A DNA stretch of 64,000 nucleotides. Source: Musa acuminata AAA Group (taxonomy: Eukaryota; Streptophyta; Magnoliopsida; Zingiberales; Musaceae). A program made the position numbers and the translations under genes. Location of the stretch: NCBI RefSeq assembly GCF_036884655.1, contig NC_088327.1, forward strand, positions 18,190,001 to 18,254,000, in the 5' to 3' direction. This document shows, in pieces, positions 1 through 11,456 of this stretch (position 1 is the stretch's first letter; each line of letters opens with the position of its first letter). Under the pieces are notes generated by a model, which had not been told where the DNA came from, did no database searches, and saw only the letters and a program-made list of their open reading frames with translations.

Positions 1-1825
1 TTTGATTAAAGATGCCTTATGAAACCATGCTTGATTATTTAATAATGCATAATGATCATGCTTAATGAGTTTATATTTTAAAATTATGCATGATATTTCT
101 TGTGATTTATGGATTATCGATCTTTGCCATAATGAAAGTTCTTTTTTGGTTTTAAACATTGATGCATGTTTTTATTTGGCATAAAAATTTAGGTATGCTT
201 AAATGAAATCAATTACAAAATATTGGAACTAAAAGAACTTGAGCTATCTTTAATCTTATAGGAATCTATCTATGTTGCTTTCATTGAATTTTCTTAAAAG
301 TGATTTTGATGATGATTTTGGATTCATTTTTATATGATTTGTTTTAATAATAAGATGATATATCCAATCGAGTAATTTATCGATGTTTGTGACTTGAGAT
401 GTATTTTATATGAAATATTTTTTCTTGATTCACATATGATATACTTATCTAAGAGAAGATTTATTCAAATGAATCTTGATTCTTCACATAAATAATTTGA
501 GATTTATTTGAATCAAGATATCTTATTTGTTCTCTTATGTTTCTATTCGTTATTTACTAAAACGGAGATTTGTCAAGTAGAATCCTTTTTTATGTCATGA
601 TTTTTATATGACTCCTTTGTAATTATGATTTGTTTATCTTAAAATATAATTGAATCATTGATGAAAAAAAGGAGAGATTAATGAATCTATCTATATCTTT
701 TTTATGAATCTCTTGAAAATAATTTTGATTTGACAATTTGAATTTGAATGAGCTTGATCTTGATTTTTCGAGATTTATAACTTGAGATTTCTTATGCATG
801 AATTAAGATATTATGTCATTTGATCTCCTATATTTCTTTTTGTTATTTATAAAAGAAAAGATTTGTTGAAATAAATCATGTCTTGTGTCATTCATGATTT
901 GATATTAATATCTTTCATGTCATGATTTATTATTGATATTCCTTTGTATTTATAAATTATATATCTCATCACCAAATTAATTTTTTGAAATGACTTGAAC
1001 ATTTACACCATTATGTTCTTCCCTTCTTCTTTCTTGTTTACAATGATAAAATGGGGAAAGAAAATAACTAGCATTTCAAGAGAACCAAATTTGCTAGCTT
1101 GAATGATAAATTTAGACATGTTAGATCTCCCAAATGCATAAATTCTTCTTATACATTTTTTGGATCATGATCTTGATTTTTTGATTTGTAGACTTGAAAC
1201 TTCTTTTTGAATCAAGATCATTTCCCTATCATTCCTTCTATATACAAAAGAAGATATATGCCAAAAATCATGACTTGATCTTTCATTTTTTATGATTAGA
1301 CTAATGATTGGAATATTGATATAAATTTGTTATTTATCTTTGTCATGTTTTGAAAATTATTATAAAAGAAAAAAGAATTACAAAATTATAATTTTCTCTT
1401 CTTTAGCTTGCATGATGATATATGCAAGAAGATGCTAAAACTTGTTAGCTTGCACATTACAAATGGAGTAAAAATTGCTAGCTTGCACTTCGCAAAAGAG
1501 AAGAACTCACTAGCTTACATGTTCCAAAGTGATAAATTTTTTTGTTAAATTGCTAATCTTTCAATGTTGCACTTCTCCTTTTTATTGATGACAAAAGGGG
1601 AGACAATCATGCTTGGGACGATGTACTTGGATATTTTGATGATACATGAGTTTATGTTACATGCAATGATATGATTAATTGGGTCTTTTAATATTAATGA
1701 TATATGCAATGGTGAAATACTTATAATTTTTTTAAATCAAAGATTCTATCAATACGACATATTGATATAGAGAGTTTAGTTTAAACTCCGCATCAATTGG
1801 TTATCATCTTCAAAATGGGGGAGAT
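1..1825 (+). mobile_element. 3' part of internal region, gag-only Sirevirus-like element (array A, unit 1)
   Basis: AT-rich sequence without a usable reading frame. It is nearly the same as 4471-5537 plus 58243-59048 and as 61710-63589, so it is the tail of a repeated internal region, cut by the window edge. It carries several polypurine tracts: one near 1037-1062, one near 1585-1606 next to the phrase TTGATGACAAA, and the terminal one at 1815-1824 directly before an LTR. It has no protease, integrase or RT similarity. It is the left-most visible unit of a tandem array whose left end lies outside the window. Confidence 0.8.
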
Positions 1826-3240
1826 TGTTGAATCTCAGATTTTGATGATGAAATCAATTGATGTGTTATTCATCTAATCTATGTTTTGAGTGATGCAGGA
1901 ATAGCTTCGATTAGGTGAGGCAAATTGATTAAAGTAGGAGTAATCGAACGTTGGGCCGGAGTGGAACATGTCAGAAGATTAGACGTCAAGTTGGAGGATC
2001 AGTCGACATGTCGGAAGAAGGCTTCATGCCACGAGTTTGGACATCGAGCCTAGAAGAGTGGACATTACACCAAGAGGATTGGAATTGCGGAGTTCAACAT
2101 GCCGAATGGGCAAAAGTCTACAAAAGAGGACGATGCACCGATGAACCAATGACATATTGGACAACATAGGATTCACTTGTAATCGATTATGTATAGAGTT
2201 AGTTTCGAGTCTAATTAAGTCGGTTTAGAATATAATTAGGCTAACTCAATTAGGGAACCAATTGGACCTGAATCAGGGCTGAATAGGATTTGATGTTATC
2301 TCATTCAGTGAATTATAGTAGGGTCTGGTGGTGGTACCGTTCAGACATAAACTTCAATATTGTGTCAGGTGATGGTACCGCGAGACTGGACGGTGGTACC
2401 ACCCAAACACAGTCTTCAAGACTGTGTCAGGCGGTGGTACCGCCAGACTAGGTAGTGGTACCACCCAAATATAGTCTCTCAAATTATGTCAGGTGGTAGT
2501 ACCACTAGACTGAGCGGTGGTACCACCCAGTGTCAATGCTACAAGCGGTGGTACCACCCAATATAGGTGGTAGTACCGTCAATACCCGAGAAACCCAGGA
2601 CGAGACTTTTTTTTACTCTAATTTTAAAGTCATTTGGGGTCTATAAATACCCCAGCTATTCCTACATGGAGAAGCAAGACTTGAGCATGAAATTGAGCTA
2701 AAAAAAGGGGAAAAATACTTGAGAAAAAATTAGGAAACTCCCTTAGGATTTAGGATCACTTCTTCCTAGTATTTACAAGTTTGTCTAAAGGGAGATGTGA
2801 GGTATAGGATTTAGGATCACTTCTTTCTAGTATTTAGAAGTTTGTCTAAAGGGAGATGTGAGGTGTAAGAAAGAGAGGCTTGTAAGTGTTGTCTCCTAAA
2901 CCAGTGAAAAGGAGAAAGTGTGTAAATGGGTAGTTGATCTTTGCCCATTGAAGGAAGATCGTTAGTGGATGTCGGTGGCCTCGACGGGAGAGGAATCAGG
3001 AGTGGATGTAGGTCATGATGACCAAACCACGATAAAACTCGATTTGCATTTACTCATTGCAATTTAACTTTACTATAAATTGTCTTACTTGCTTTACTTT
3101 CTCATTACACTCTTACGTACGCTTTCAAGTTTAATATCATTCTGAAATGGGTTTAATCGAAACGAAGATTTTTGAACCGACGACGTTTTTACCTACTGCA
3201 CTAATTCACTCTCCCTCTTAGTGCCGACTCGTTCCTAACA
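1826..3240 (+). repeat. LTR-a of array A
   Basis: About 1.4-kb LTR running from TGTTGAATCTC to CGTTCCTAACA (TG...CA ends), preceded by a polypurine tract. A cluster of palindrome-like motifs (GGTGGTACCACC and variants) lies at about 2331-2590, followed by TATAAATA at 2642-2649, the likely U3/R promoter. A segment of about 55 bp is locally duplicated near 2750-2870 (TAGGATCACTTCTT... repeats). It matches 59049-60419 and the truncated copy at 63590-64000. No tRNA primer site follows it: 3241 onward reads GTATTTACACTAG where relatives have TGGTATCAGAGC. Confidence 0.88.
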
Positions 3241-5537
3241 GTATTTACACTAGTATTTTTATTATAGACTACAATATTTCTCATCTTCTTAATAGCTTAA
3301 ATAAAATAAAAAAAATTACTTATCAAATCAATATTTCTTAATAGATTTAAAAAAAAAGAAATATATGTCCAATAACTCATAAATTTTATTATTTATGGAC
3401 AATAAGACAAGTTATATACGTTAAATAGGACTCTTTATGAGCTTAAAAATGTAAGTTTTCTTACTTTCTTTTGATTTAAATTTATGAAATATTCTTAAAA
3501 ATGGATTTCAAAAGTCTTCTTTTCCAATGAACAATTGGAATGAGGGAGAATAAGACTTTCTCTTTAAATGTCAAAACTATGAATGTCTTGATTTGTGCCT
3601 TAGATAAAAATGAGTTCAATCGAGTGTCTATTTGTGAAATCACTTTCGATATTTGGCATACTCTTAAAACCACATACGAAGGCATAAGTTGATCATGTTT
3701 TACGAATGTTGTCAATAGTTTAAAAGCTCTTGGCAAATGTGTTTTGAATTTTGAGCTTACTAACAAGATATTAAGATCCATTCCAAAAAGTTAGGATCCT
3801 AAAATAATGACAATACAAGAAGCCCAAGACCTAAACAACCTTGCTCTTGAAGAACTTATCAGGTCATTAATAACTTATAAAATGACATGCAAGGCACATG
3901 ATCAACTGAATGAACATGAGAATAATCTTCCAAAGAACAGGAAGGATTTGACACTTCGAACAATATAATAAAACTTGAGTGATGACTCAAGTGATGATGA
4001 TGATGACTTTGAACTCCTCACAATAAAGCTTAAAAAATTCTTAAAACAAGAATCAAAGAACAAAAATGAACCTAAAAAGAAGAAGCTACAAAAGAAAAAG
4101 AAAACACTTAAGGTGGCTTGGGACAAATCATGTTCATCCGAATATGAAGAACAAACCAACAAAGGCGAGGTGGCAAACTACGCCTTAACGGCTTTTGACA
4201 ACGAGGTATCCAAAACCTCTTTGCTTTATTTTGAAATTACTTGATGCTTTTCTTGAGTTATTTTTATTTAGTTAGTAAAAAATTAAAATAAAAAAATATT
4301 AGGATCATGTTGGTAATTTTAAAAATGATAATGACTATTGCATATTTTATGAAAATACAACAAAATGTTAAATATAAATCTAATGCTTATACACCAAATA
4401 AGATTAATCTTAGGTATGCTCTTAAGAAGCAATAATATGTATTTTGTTGATTTCCGTATAGCTTTTTGATTTTGATTAAAGATGCCTTATGAAACCATGC
4501 TTGATGATTTAATAATGCATAATGATCATACTTAATGAGTTTATATTTTAAAATTATGCATGATAATTCTTGTGATTTATGGATTATCGATCTTTGCCAT
4601 AATGAAAGTTCTTTTTTGGTTTTAAACGTTGATGCATATTTTTATTTGGCATAAAAATTTAGGTATGCTTAAATGAAATCAATTATAAAATATTGGAACT
4701 AAAAGAACTTGAGCTATCTTTAATCTTATAGGAATCTATCTATGTTGCTTTCATTGAGTTTTCTTAAAAGTGATTTTGATGATGATTTTGGATTCAATTT
4801 CATATGATTCATTTTAATAATGAGATGATATATCCAATCGAATCATTTATCGATGTTTGTGACTTGAGATATATTTTATATGAAATATTTTTTCTTGATT
4901 CACATATGATATACTTATCTAAGTGAAGATTTATCCAAACGAATCTTGATTCTTCATATTATTAATTTGAGATTTATTTGAATCAAGATATCTTATTTGA
5001 TCTCCTATGATTCTATTCATTATTTACTAAAACAGAGATTTGTCAAGATGAATCATTCACGAATTGATCTTTCATATTAATATCCTTTATGTCATGATTT
5101 TTATATGACTCCTTTGTAATTATGATTTGTATATCTTATAATATAATTAAATCATTGATGAAAAAAGGGAGAGATTAATGAATCTATGTATGTCTTTTTT
5201 ATGAATCTCTTGAAAATAATTTTGATTTGACAATTTGAATTTGAATGAGCTTGATCTTTATTTTTCGAGATTTATAACTTGAGATTTCATATGCATGAAT
5301 CAAGATATTATATCATTTGATCTCCTATGTTTCTTTTTGTTATTTATAAAAAAATAGATTTGATGAAATAAATCATGTCTTGAGGCATTCATGATTTGAT
5401 ATTAATATGTTTCATGTCATGATTTATTATTTATATTCCTTTGTGTTCATAAATTATATATCTCATCACCAAATTAATTTTTTGTGAGGACTTGAACATT
5501 TACACCATTATGTTCTTCCCTTCTTTTTTCTTACTTA
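3241..5537 (+). mobile_element. Left part of internal region, array A unit 2, interrupted by element B
   Basis: Internal region between LTR-a and LTR-b, split by element B after base 5537. It starts with a short leader lacking a primer site, then a decayed gag, then the AT-rich non-coding stretch seen in the other units. It resumes at 58243 in the same sequence context (the undisturbed order is visible at 1025-1060). The five bases before B (ACTTA, 5533-5537) and after it (GTTTA, 58243-58247) are best read as an eroded target duplication with two substitutions. Confidence 0.85.
3463..4241 (+). pseudogene. Decayed Sirevirus-type gag (array A unit 2)
   Basis: Broken gag that begins inside the capsid region, with no N-terminal start. 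Recognisable pieces are an NGFQKSS-like stretch near 3500, a KALGKC-like stretch near 3715-3740, an EELI..L..YKMTCKAH stretch near 3850-3900, and an acidic-serine then lysine-rich stretch at 3975-4150 (SDDSSDDDDD followed by KKKK). There are many stops and about 120 bp missing near 3685 compared with the sister copy at 60640-61500. It ends before any CCHC knuckle; protease and pol are absent. The family therefore keeps gag only, as in array C. Non-functional as it stands. Confidence 0.75.
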
Positions 5538-6360
5538 TGTTGAATCTCGGATGTTGATGATGAAGTTAATTAATGAGTTAATTGATCTAATCCATATTAT
5601 TAAGTTAAGTATGTAGGATTAACTACGATAGCTTGAAGACATAAAGCAAGTTTACCGGAGTCAAGTTCGATGGGTGATCGAGAGTCCGTCGAAAGTCCAA
5701 AGAATCATCGGAAGTGCTACCGGAACCAACCGAGAAAGATTCGGGGACTTGCTGAAGTTTTCGGAAGTCCGCCGGAAAGATCGTCGGAGGTTTGCAGAGA
5801 ACACCGAGAAGGTTTGGATACTTTCCAAAGACTCATTGAACTCGCCACAAGACTGAGAGCCTACTATGAGTCCGCCGGAAGAAATCCGAGGGTGTATTGG
5901 AAGTCCATCAGAAGTTCACCAGAAAGCTCGCCGGAAGGAAACTCAACATTGCCGATTAAAAATTTGCTTAGGGCTATGTCTTAATTTTATAGTTTGCATA
6001 TAATTTAGGTTAGGATTAAGGGTTAATCCTATAACCCAGTTAGGGGCCAATTGGGCCCAAGTTTGGACTAGTTTGGGTTAAGTTTGGAGCCTAACCAATG
6101 AGCTAGAATAGCCCAGGCGGTGGTACCGCTGGACTGGGTGGTGGCACTGCCTAGAATCTGAGAGGTCCGGCGGTGGCACCACTAGTACACTGTTAGTGTC
6201 AGACACTGACAAGCGGCGACACCGCCACTGATAGGTGGTGGCACTGCTAGTACCAGGAAACCCAAAAGTAATTCAAATTTTGAGCCCAAATTTGAATCCT
6301 CTTGGGGCCTTTAAATACCCCTCAATTCTCAGCAAATAATACACCTTTTTAAGAAGTTAG
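5538..6360 (+). repeat. Element B 5' LTR, left part
   Basis: Starts TGTTGAATCTCGG and matches the 3' LTR at 56983-58242. It holds a distal cluster of CCGGAAG-like repeats (about 5690-5950), a palindromic cluster (about 6117-6245) and TTTAAATA at 6310-6317, where its sister copies have TATAAATA, so the TATA box here seems mutated. It stops at GTTAG (6356-6360), the target duplication of array C, and continues at 18110. Confidence 0.88.
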
Positions 6361-7915
6361 TGTTAGGATCGGAGCGGCACTAAGAGGGGGGGTGAATTAG
6401 TGCAGTGGATTAAAACGTCGGTTTTGACAAAATCTTTCGTACGATAAAAAACCAAACTTGAAAAGCTTAATAACTTAGAAGCATATGGAAGCGTAGTGAC
6501 TAAGTAAAGTAGTTTGCAGTATGTAAATAGCAAGAACAAAATGCAAACCAGAGAAGACGGTAGTTTATAGTGGTTTGGTCAATCGTGACCTACATCCACT
6601 CCTACGATTCCTCATCCGTCGAGGCCACCGACATCCACTAATGATCTTTCTTTACTAGGCGAAGATCAACCTCCTTTTTACACCCCTCTTACAACCTCTT
6701 CTAAGTGGTTCACCCTTTTACAAAGATTTTAATGAAAAGAAAGGTGGTGAACACTCAAGCTATTGAAAATAAGACTTTTCCAAAAGCTTTTCTCAACTTC
6801 TAGCTTCTCAAAAGGTTATGTTCTCAGCTGAGACTTGAGGGGTATTTATAGGCCTAAAGAGGATTCAAATTTGGCCTCCAAAAATTTGAATTCTCTTATG
6901 TTCCCGATGCTGGCGGTGCCACCGCCCAGCGCTCGGGTGCTGGGCGGTGCAACCGCCCAGCCCAGGAGGTGTCACCGCCCAGCTCACGGGTGCTGGGCGG
7001 TGCCACCGCCTAGGCCAATTCAGCTCACTGGTTGGGCTCCAAACTTGGCCCAAACCAGTCCGAACTCAGGCCCAATTGGCCCCTACTTGGGTTATAGGAT
7101 TAATACCTAATCCTAACCATAATTAACATGCTAACTACGAATTTAAAGACATTTTCTAAGCTATTACAAAGTCCGTAAGTCAAGACTTCTTCCGGCGAGC
7201 TTCCGGCGAACTTCCGACGGTCTTCCGATAAACTCTCAGAAACCATTCTGCGGACTCCCGGCAAACTCATAGACTTCACGATTTGATCTTGGCGAGTTCC
7301 AACCAGTTTCTTCGGCAAGCTCCAATCTTTCTTGGTGAGCTCCGCGAACTTCCAACGAACCTTTCAGCGAGCTTCCGAAAAACCCTTCGGCAAGCTCCCT
7401 ACTCATTCTTGGCTAGTTCCGGCAGTATTCCCGACGAACCTTCGGACTTCCGTCGAACTCTCGAACTCCCAACAAATCCTTCGCGCTTGACTCCGATACT
7501 TTATCTCGCTTTATGTCTTCATCGTTATCATAGTTAATCCTGCACACACACGCCAAAACTCTATCCCGATCTAGAAATTATTACAAAGCGAATTGATATT
7601 CTGTTGCCCGGTACGTCATTGGTTGGCGCTTTGTCCGATTCTTCGGCGCATCATCCTCTCTTGCGGCTTGTTGCCCAATCGGCGGTTGACCTCCGCAACC
7701 CCGATATCCTCGGCGCAATTCCGCTCTTGGCCCGATGCCCGACGTCCGAAGCCTTCTGCCATCCAATATCCTAACGTGATCTCCTCCAGCGCAACGTCAA
7801 TTCTTCCTGCGTTAACTTGTCTAATCCTGATCGAGTAGACCTGCATCACTCAAAATGTAGTTTAAATTATAAACACATGTCAAGTGGTTTCATCATCAAA
7901 ATACGAGATTCAACA
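6361..7915 (-). repeat. Array C LTR 1 (outer 3' LTR)
   Basis: On the plus strand it reads from TGTTAGGATCGG to GATTCAACA, the reverse complement of the standard LTR. The stem GCACTAA/TTAGTGC (6377-6383, 6397-6403) surrounds a G tract. TATTTATA (6843-6850) is the minus-strand TATAAATA, and GGCGGTGCCACCGCC-type motifs lie at 6910-7010. CTTCCGGCGAGC-type repeats fill about 7190-7470. The adjacent polypurine complement at 7916-7930 shows that this is the 3' LTR of the left unit. Confidence 0.88.
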
Positions 7916-10460
7916 ATCTCCCCCTTTTTTATGACGACAACCACTTGATGACGGAGTTAACCTTAATTCCCGGAGTTTAAACAACTCCCCCTATCAATAT
8001 GGCTTATTGATAGAAACTCTTGGATTCAAGAATCCAAGCAACATGTCATCATAAACTTATGCATAACATGTCATGTCATCATACTTCTCCCCCTTTGTCA
8101 TCAACAAAAAGGAGAAGTTCCTACTCTTATGTGTTTAGAGATAAAAAGTTCCATACATTGCATGAAAAACATAGTATCAAATTTTATCATCATGCAATCT
8201 GGCAATTAAAGATGTGTAAGTTTAGCATGTTGGCTTTTCTTGAGATAACAACTAATTGCTTCTCTTTAGACTACAAGCTAGCAATTTTCATGATATGCAA
8301 GTTGCAAGCTAGCAAATTTTTACTTCCTTTGCAATGTTTGAGCTAGCAATTTTGCTTCCGTAACAAGTTAGCATGTTTTGTATTTTGAGATAGGCAAGAT
8401 AGCACATTTACATCTTTTGTGATAGCAACTCTTTTGAGATAGTGATCTTAGTAAATTTTACATCATGCAAGGTAGCAATTTTTGTGATGTTCAAGATAGT
8501 AAGTTCTTTCTTCTCTTTTGAGAAGTGCTTGTTTTTCACTTCCTTTACAAAGTGCAAGCTAGCAAAGTGTTTGAAAACGTGAGCAAGTTTTGCCACATAC
8601 AAGCTAGCAAAAATCTCGAAAGCAAATATAAGATAGCTTTCTTGTTGAAGTGTGTAAGCTATCGATTCTTGCTTCCTATTGTTATGTGCAGGTTGCAAGT
8701 CTTGCTTCTTGAGATAGGCAAGATAGTGATGTTCAAGAAGACAACTTTTGCTTCTCGAAATAAGCAAGTTAGCAATCTTTGCTACTTAAGATAGGCAAGC
8801 TAGTAATCAAGTTTTTGCATCTTCTTGACTTGTGCAAGCTAGCTATCTCCCCCTTTGTCATTGTCAAAAAGAAGGGAAGACCCTTTACATCAATTATGAC
8901 AAAGGTAAGTATAAATCTTATTTGTGCATCATCATATTTTCAAATTAGAATATGCACATTTTTAAAAATCTTATATTCATTCATGCACGATATTGAATAA
9001 ATCGATCAACATTATGAGGATATCATTCATGATACTAAAATTTTTAACTATTTATCAATATTTTGATCATGATACCAAACATTCATCATTTAGAGTATTC
9101 ATGATACAAAACATTAAATCAATATTTATAATACATCATTTTAGCAACAACTCATAGTATTTTAAATCATGATTTACATCATATGTAATACATCACATCA
9201 TAATTTGAAAGCACAAGTATTGTATGCATTATTGCAAATAATAAACATTTTAAATCATCATGGTATTAATCTGTCAAATTGCATCATGCCATGCATGATC
9301 ATAACTTTCTCCCATTTTATCATTGTAAACAAGAAAGAATAAGGGAAGAACAATATAGTGCATAATATTTCAATTATTTCAAGGCATACAAGCCATAAAT
9401 CCAATGACATCATGTCATGAAGGATAAGACCTCTTGAATTACAAAAGACATGATTCATTTTATCAAATCACTTCTTTTTATAAATAACAAAAATTGTAGG
9501 TGTACAAAGAAGAGATTGTGATTAAAAAAAATCTCAAGTAGTAAATCCAAGAAATCAAAATCATAATTTGAATACAATCTCATTTAAATTCAAATCGTCA
9601 AATTCATCAAAATCTCAACATTACTTTCAAGACATTCAAAATGGTATACACAGATTTATCATAATAAACATCAAGATCAATAGGATAGAGAAAAATAAAT
9701 TTTCAAGGAAAAAATATTTTTCTCTTTTTAGTTGTTTCAATTCATATGATTTTATTTTACTTATACCAAATAAAAACATATATCATGTTTAAAAAAGAAA
9801 GTGTAAGATTTATTACAATAAAGATTAATAAGGCACTTTCATTATGGTAAAAATCAATAATCCATAAATCACAAGATTCATCAAGCATAATTTCGAAATT
9901 TATTAAGCATGATCATTATGCATTACTTCAAATCAAACATGATTTCATTTATTTTCAAAATATTTATCATGATAGAGCATATAAGCCAAAGAAACTATTA
10001 AACATAAAGCATATTCATTAATGATGGTTTCATTGAGTATAAAGTATTTTCAACCAAAATCATTTGTTATTTGTTGTAGTCATACATTTTTATTTTTTGG
10101 TGAATCTATCTTTACATGCTTAGTTTGCATACAAAGGTCGTGCATCATTTTCGAAAGCAACTTTCATCATGGTATAAATCGATAATCCATAAATCGTAAA
10201 AGATCATTATGGAAATCATCAATAATCAATAAACCATAAATTACCCAAAACTCATCATCATCATGCATAGCTTCAAAAAATAAATTTATTAGGCATGATA
10301 TCACATTTCATATGGCATTTTTAATCAAGATCATTTTGTTTATCATAAACATACAATTTTCATGATTATTTTTAAAATTACTAGAACAATAAGCATGATT
10401 TCAAATATTTTGTTTTTATGTAATTAATCCTAAATTAAATTATAAATAACTCATGAAAAG

Positions 10461-11406
10461 TATTATGTAATTTCAAAATAATTCAAGAGAGTTGAGTTAC
10501 TTACCTTGTAGTCGAAGCTCGTTAAAGCCCAATTCGACGTTTCACCTTTGGAAGTTCTTGATTCATCCTTGGGTGCCTTCATTTTCTATGGCCTCTTCCT
10601 CCGTTCAAGTTCATTATTTATTTTAGATTTTTGTTTAATAAACTTATTAAGATTTAGTGTTCGAAGTTCAAGTTCATCATTGTCCTCATCACTTGAGTCA
10701 TCGCTCAAGTAGTATTCATTTGTCTGGAGTTCCAAATCCTTCCTATTCTTTGGAAGGTGGTTCAAGTGTTCATTGTGTTCATCATGTGCATTGCGCACCA
10801 TTTCATATGTCATCAATGAGCCGATAAGTTTTTCAAGTGGAAAAATATTTAAATCTTTTGTTTCTTGTATTGTCGTTACTTTTAATTCCCAAGCTTTAGA
10901 AAGTGATCATAAAACTTTACTAACAAGTTCAAAATTCGAGAAACATTTGCCAAGAGCTTGTAAACCATTGATGACATCCGTAAAACGGGTGTACATGTTA
11001 ACAATGGTTTCGCTCGGCTTCATTCGAAAAAGCTCGAAAGCATGCATTAAAATGTTGATTTTCGAATCTTTAACTCTAGAAGTGCCTTCGTGTGTGATTT
11101 CAAGAGTGTGCCATATGTCGAAAGCCGTTTCGCACAAAGAAACCCGATTGAACTCATTTTTGTCCAAAGCGCAAAATAAGGCATCCATAGCCTTTGCGTT
11201 TAAAGAAAAATACTTCTTCTCCAAATCCGACCATTCATTCATCGGTTTAGAGGGAAGTTGAAAACTATTTCAACAATATTTCATATATCCAAATTCATAG
11301 AAATCAAGAAAACTCTCATTCGAGTTTTCCAATAAGTGTAGTCCAATCCGTTAAACAACGGTGGACGAACAACCGAAAAGCCCTCTTGAAAGCCATGAAG
11401 AGTCAT
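10461..11406 (-). pseudogene. Sirevirus-type gag, array C unit 1
   Basis: Minus-strand gag starting at the ATG complement 11404-11406. It shows the family stretches FNG.DYTYWKTRMR near the start, LNAKAM..LFCALDKNEF (about 11140-11200), HEGTSRVK, FRMKPSETI.NMYTRF and ALGKC.SNFELV. Stops occur near 11270 (at the W of the usual ..WNIVENGF) and near 10905, and a further break separates the acidic DDSSDED tail (10600-10710). It ends before any CCHC knuckle, so the RNA-binding part usual in copia gag is absent. Gag forms the particle in which RNA is reverse transcribed; this copy looks inactive. Confidence 0.78.
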
Positions 11407-11442
11407 TTCTCTTGGGTGTAAATCCGAAATGAGAAATACCGG

Positions 11443-11454
11443 GCTCTGATACCA
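11443..11454 (-). promoter_or_regulatory. Primer binding site, initiator-Met tRNA (array C unit 1)
   Basis: On the minus strand TGGTATCAGAGC, a perfect match to the plant initiator-Met tRNA 3' end, two bases from the end of LTR 2. It fixes the orientation of the unit. Confidence 0.85.
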
Positions 11455-11456
11455 AT

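Larger units (their letters stand above)
7916..11456 (-). mobile_element. Array C internal region 1
   Basis: Read on the minus strand: primer site, gag, then about 2.5 kb of AT-rich non-coding DNA. Polypurine complements occur at 7916-7930 (terminal), near 8088-8105 and near 8849-8866, so the tract is present three times. Between about 8200 and 8860 lies a degenerate repeat of GCAAGCTAGCAA-like phrases spaced about 40-70 bp apart; its relatives are at 1390-1520 and 58600-58740 in array A. No pol domain is seen. Confidence 0.82.

Noticed and set aside
1951..2169. 72-codon ORF in LTR-a
   Set aside because: Not conserved in LTR-b and LTR-c, where the same stretch has frame changes.
5670..5984. 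ORF of about 104 codons in B's LTR, with relatives at 25514, 54174 and 57112
   Set aside because: Lies in the U3 repeat field (CCGGAAG-type) and is open because of composition. It carries stops or frame changes in sister LTRs.
6835..7110. 91-codon ORF repeated in all C LTRs (also 11932, 17018, 23084)
   Set aside because: Runs through palindromic promoter motifs and the TATA region, and its frame shifts with motif number. It is LTR sequence, not a gene.
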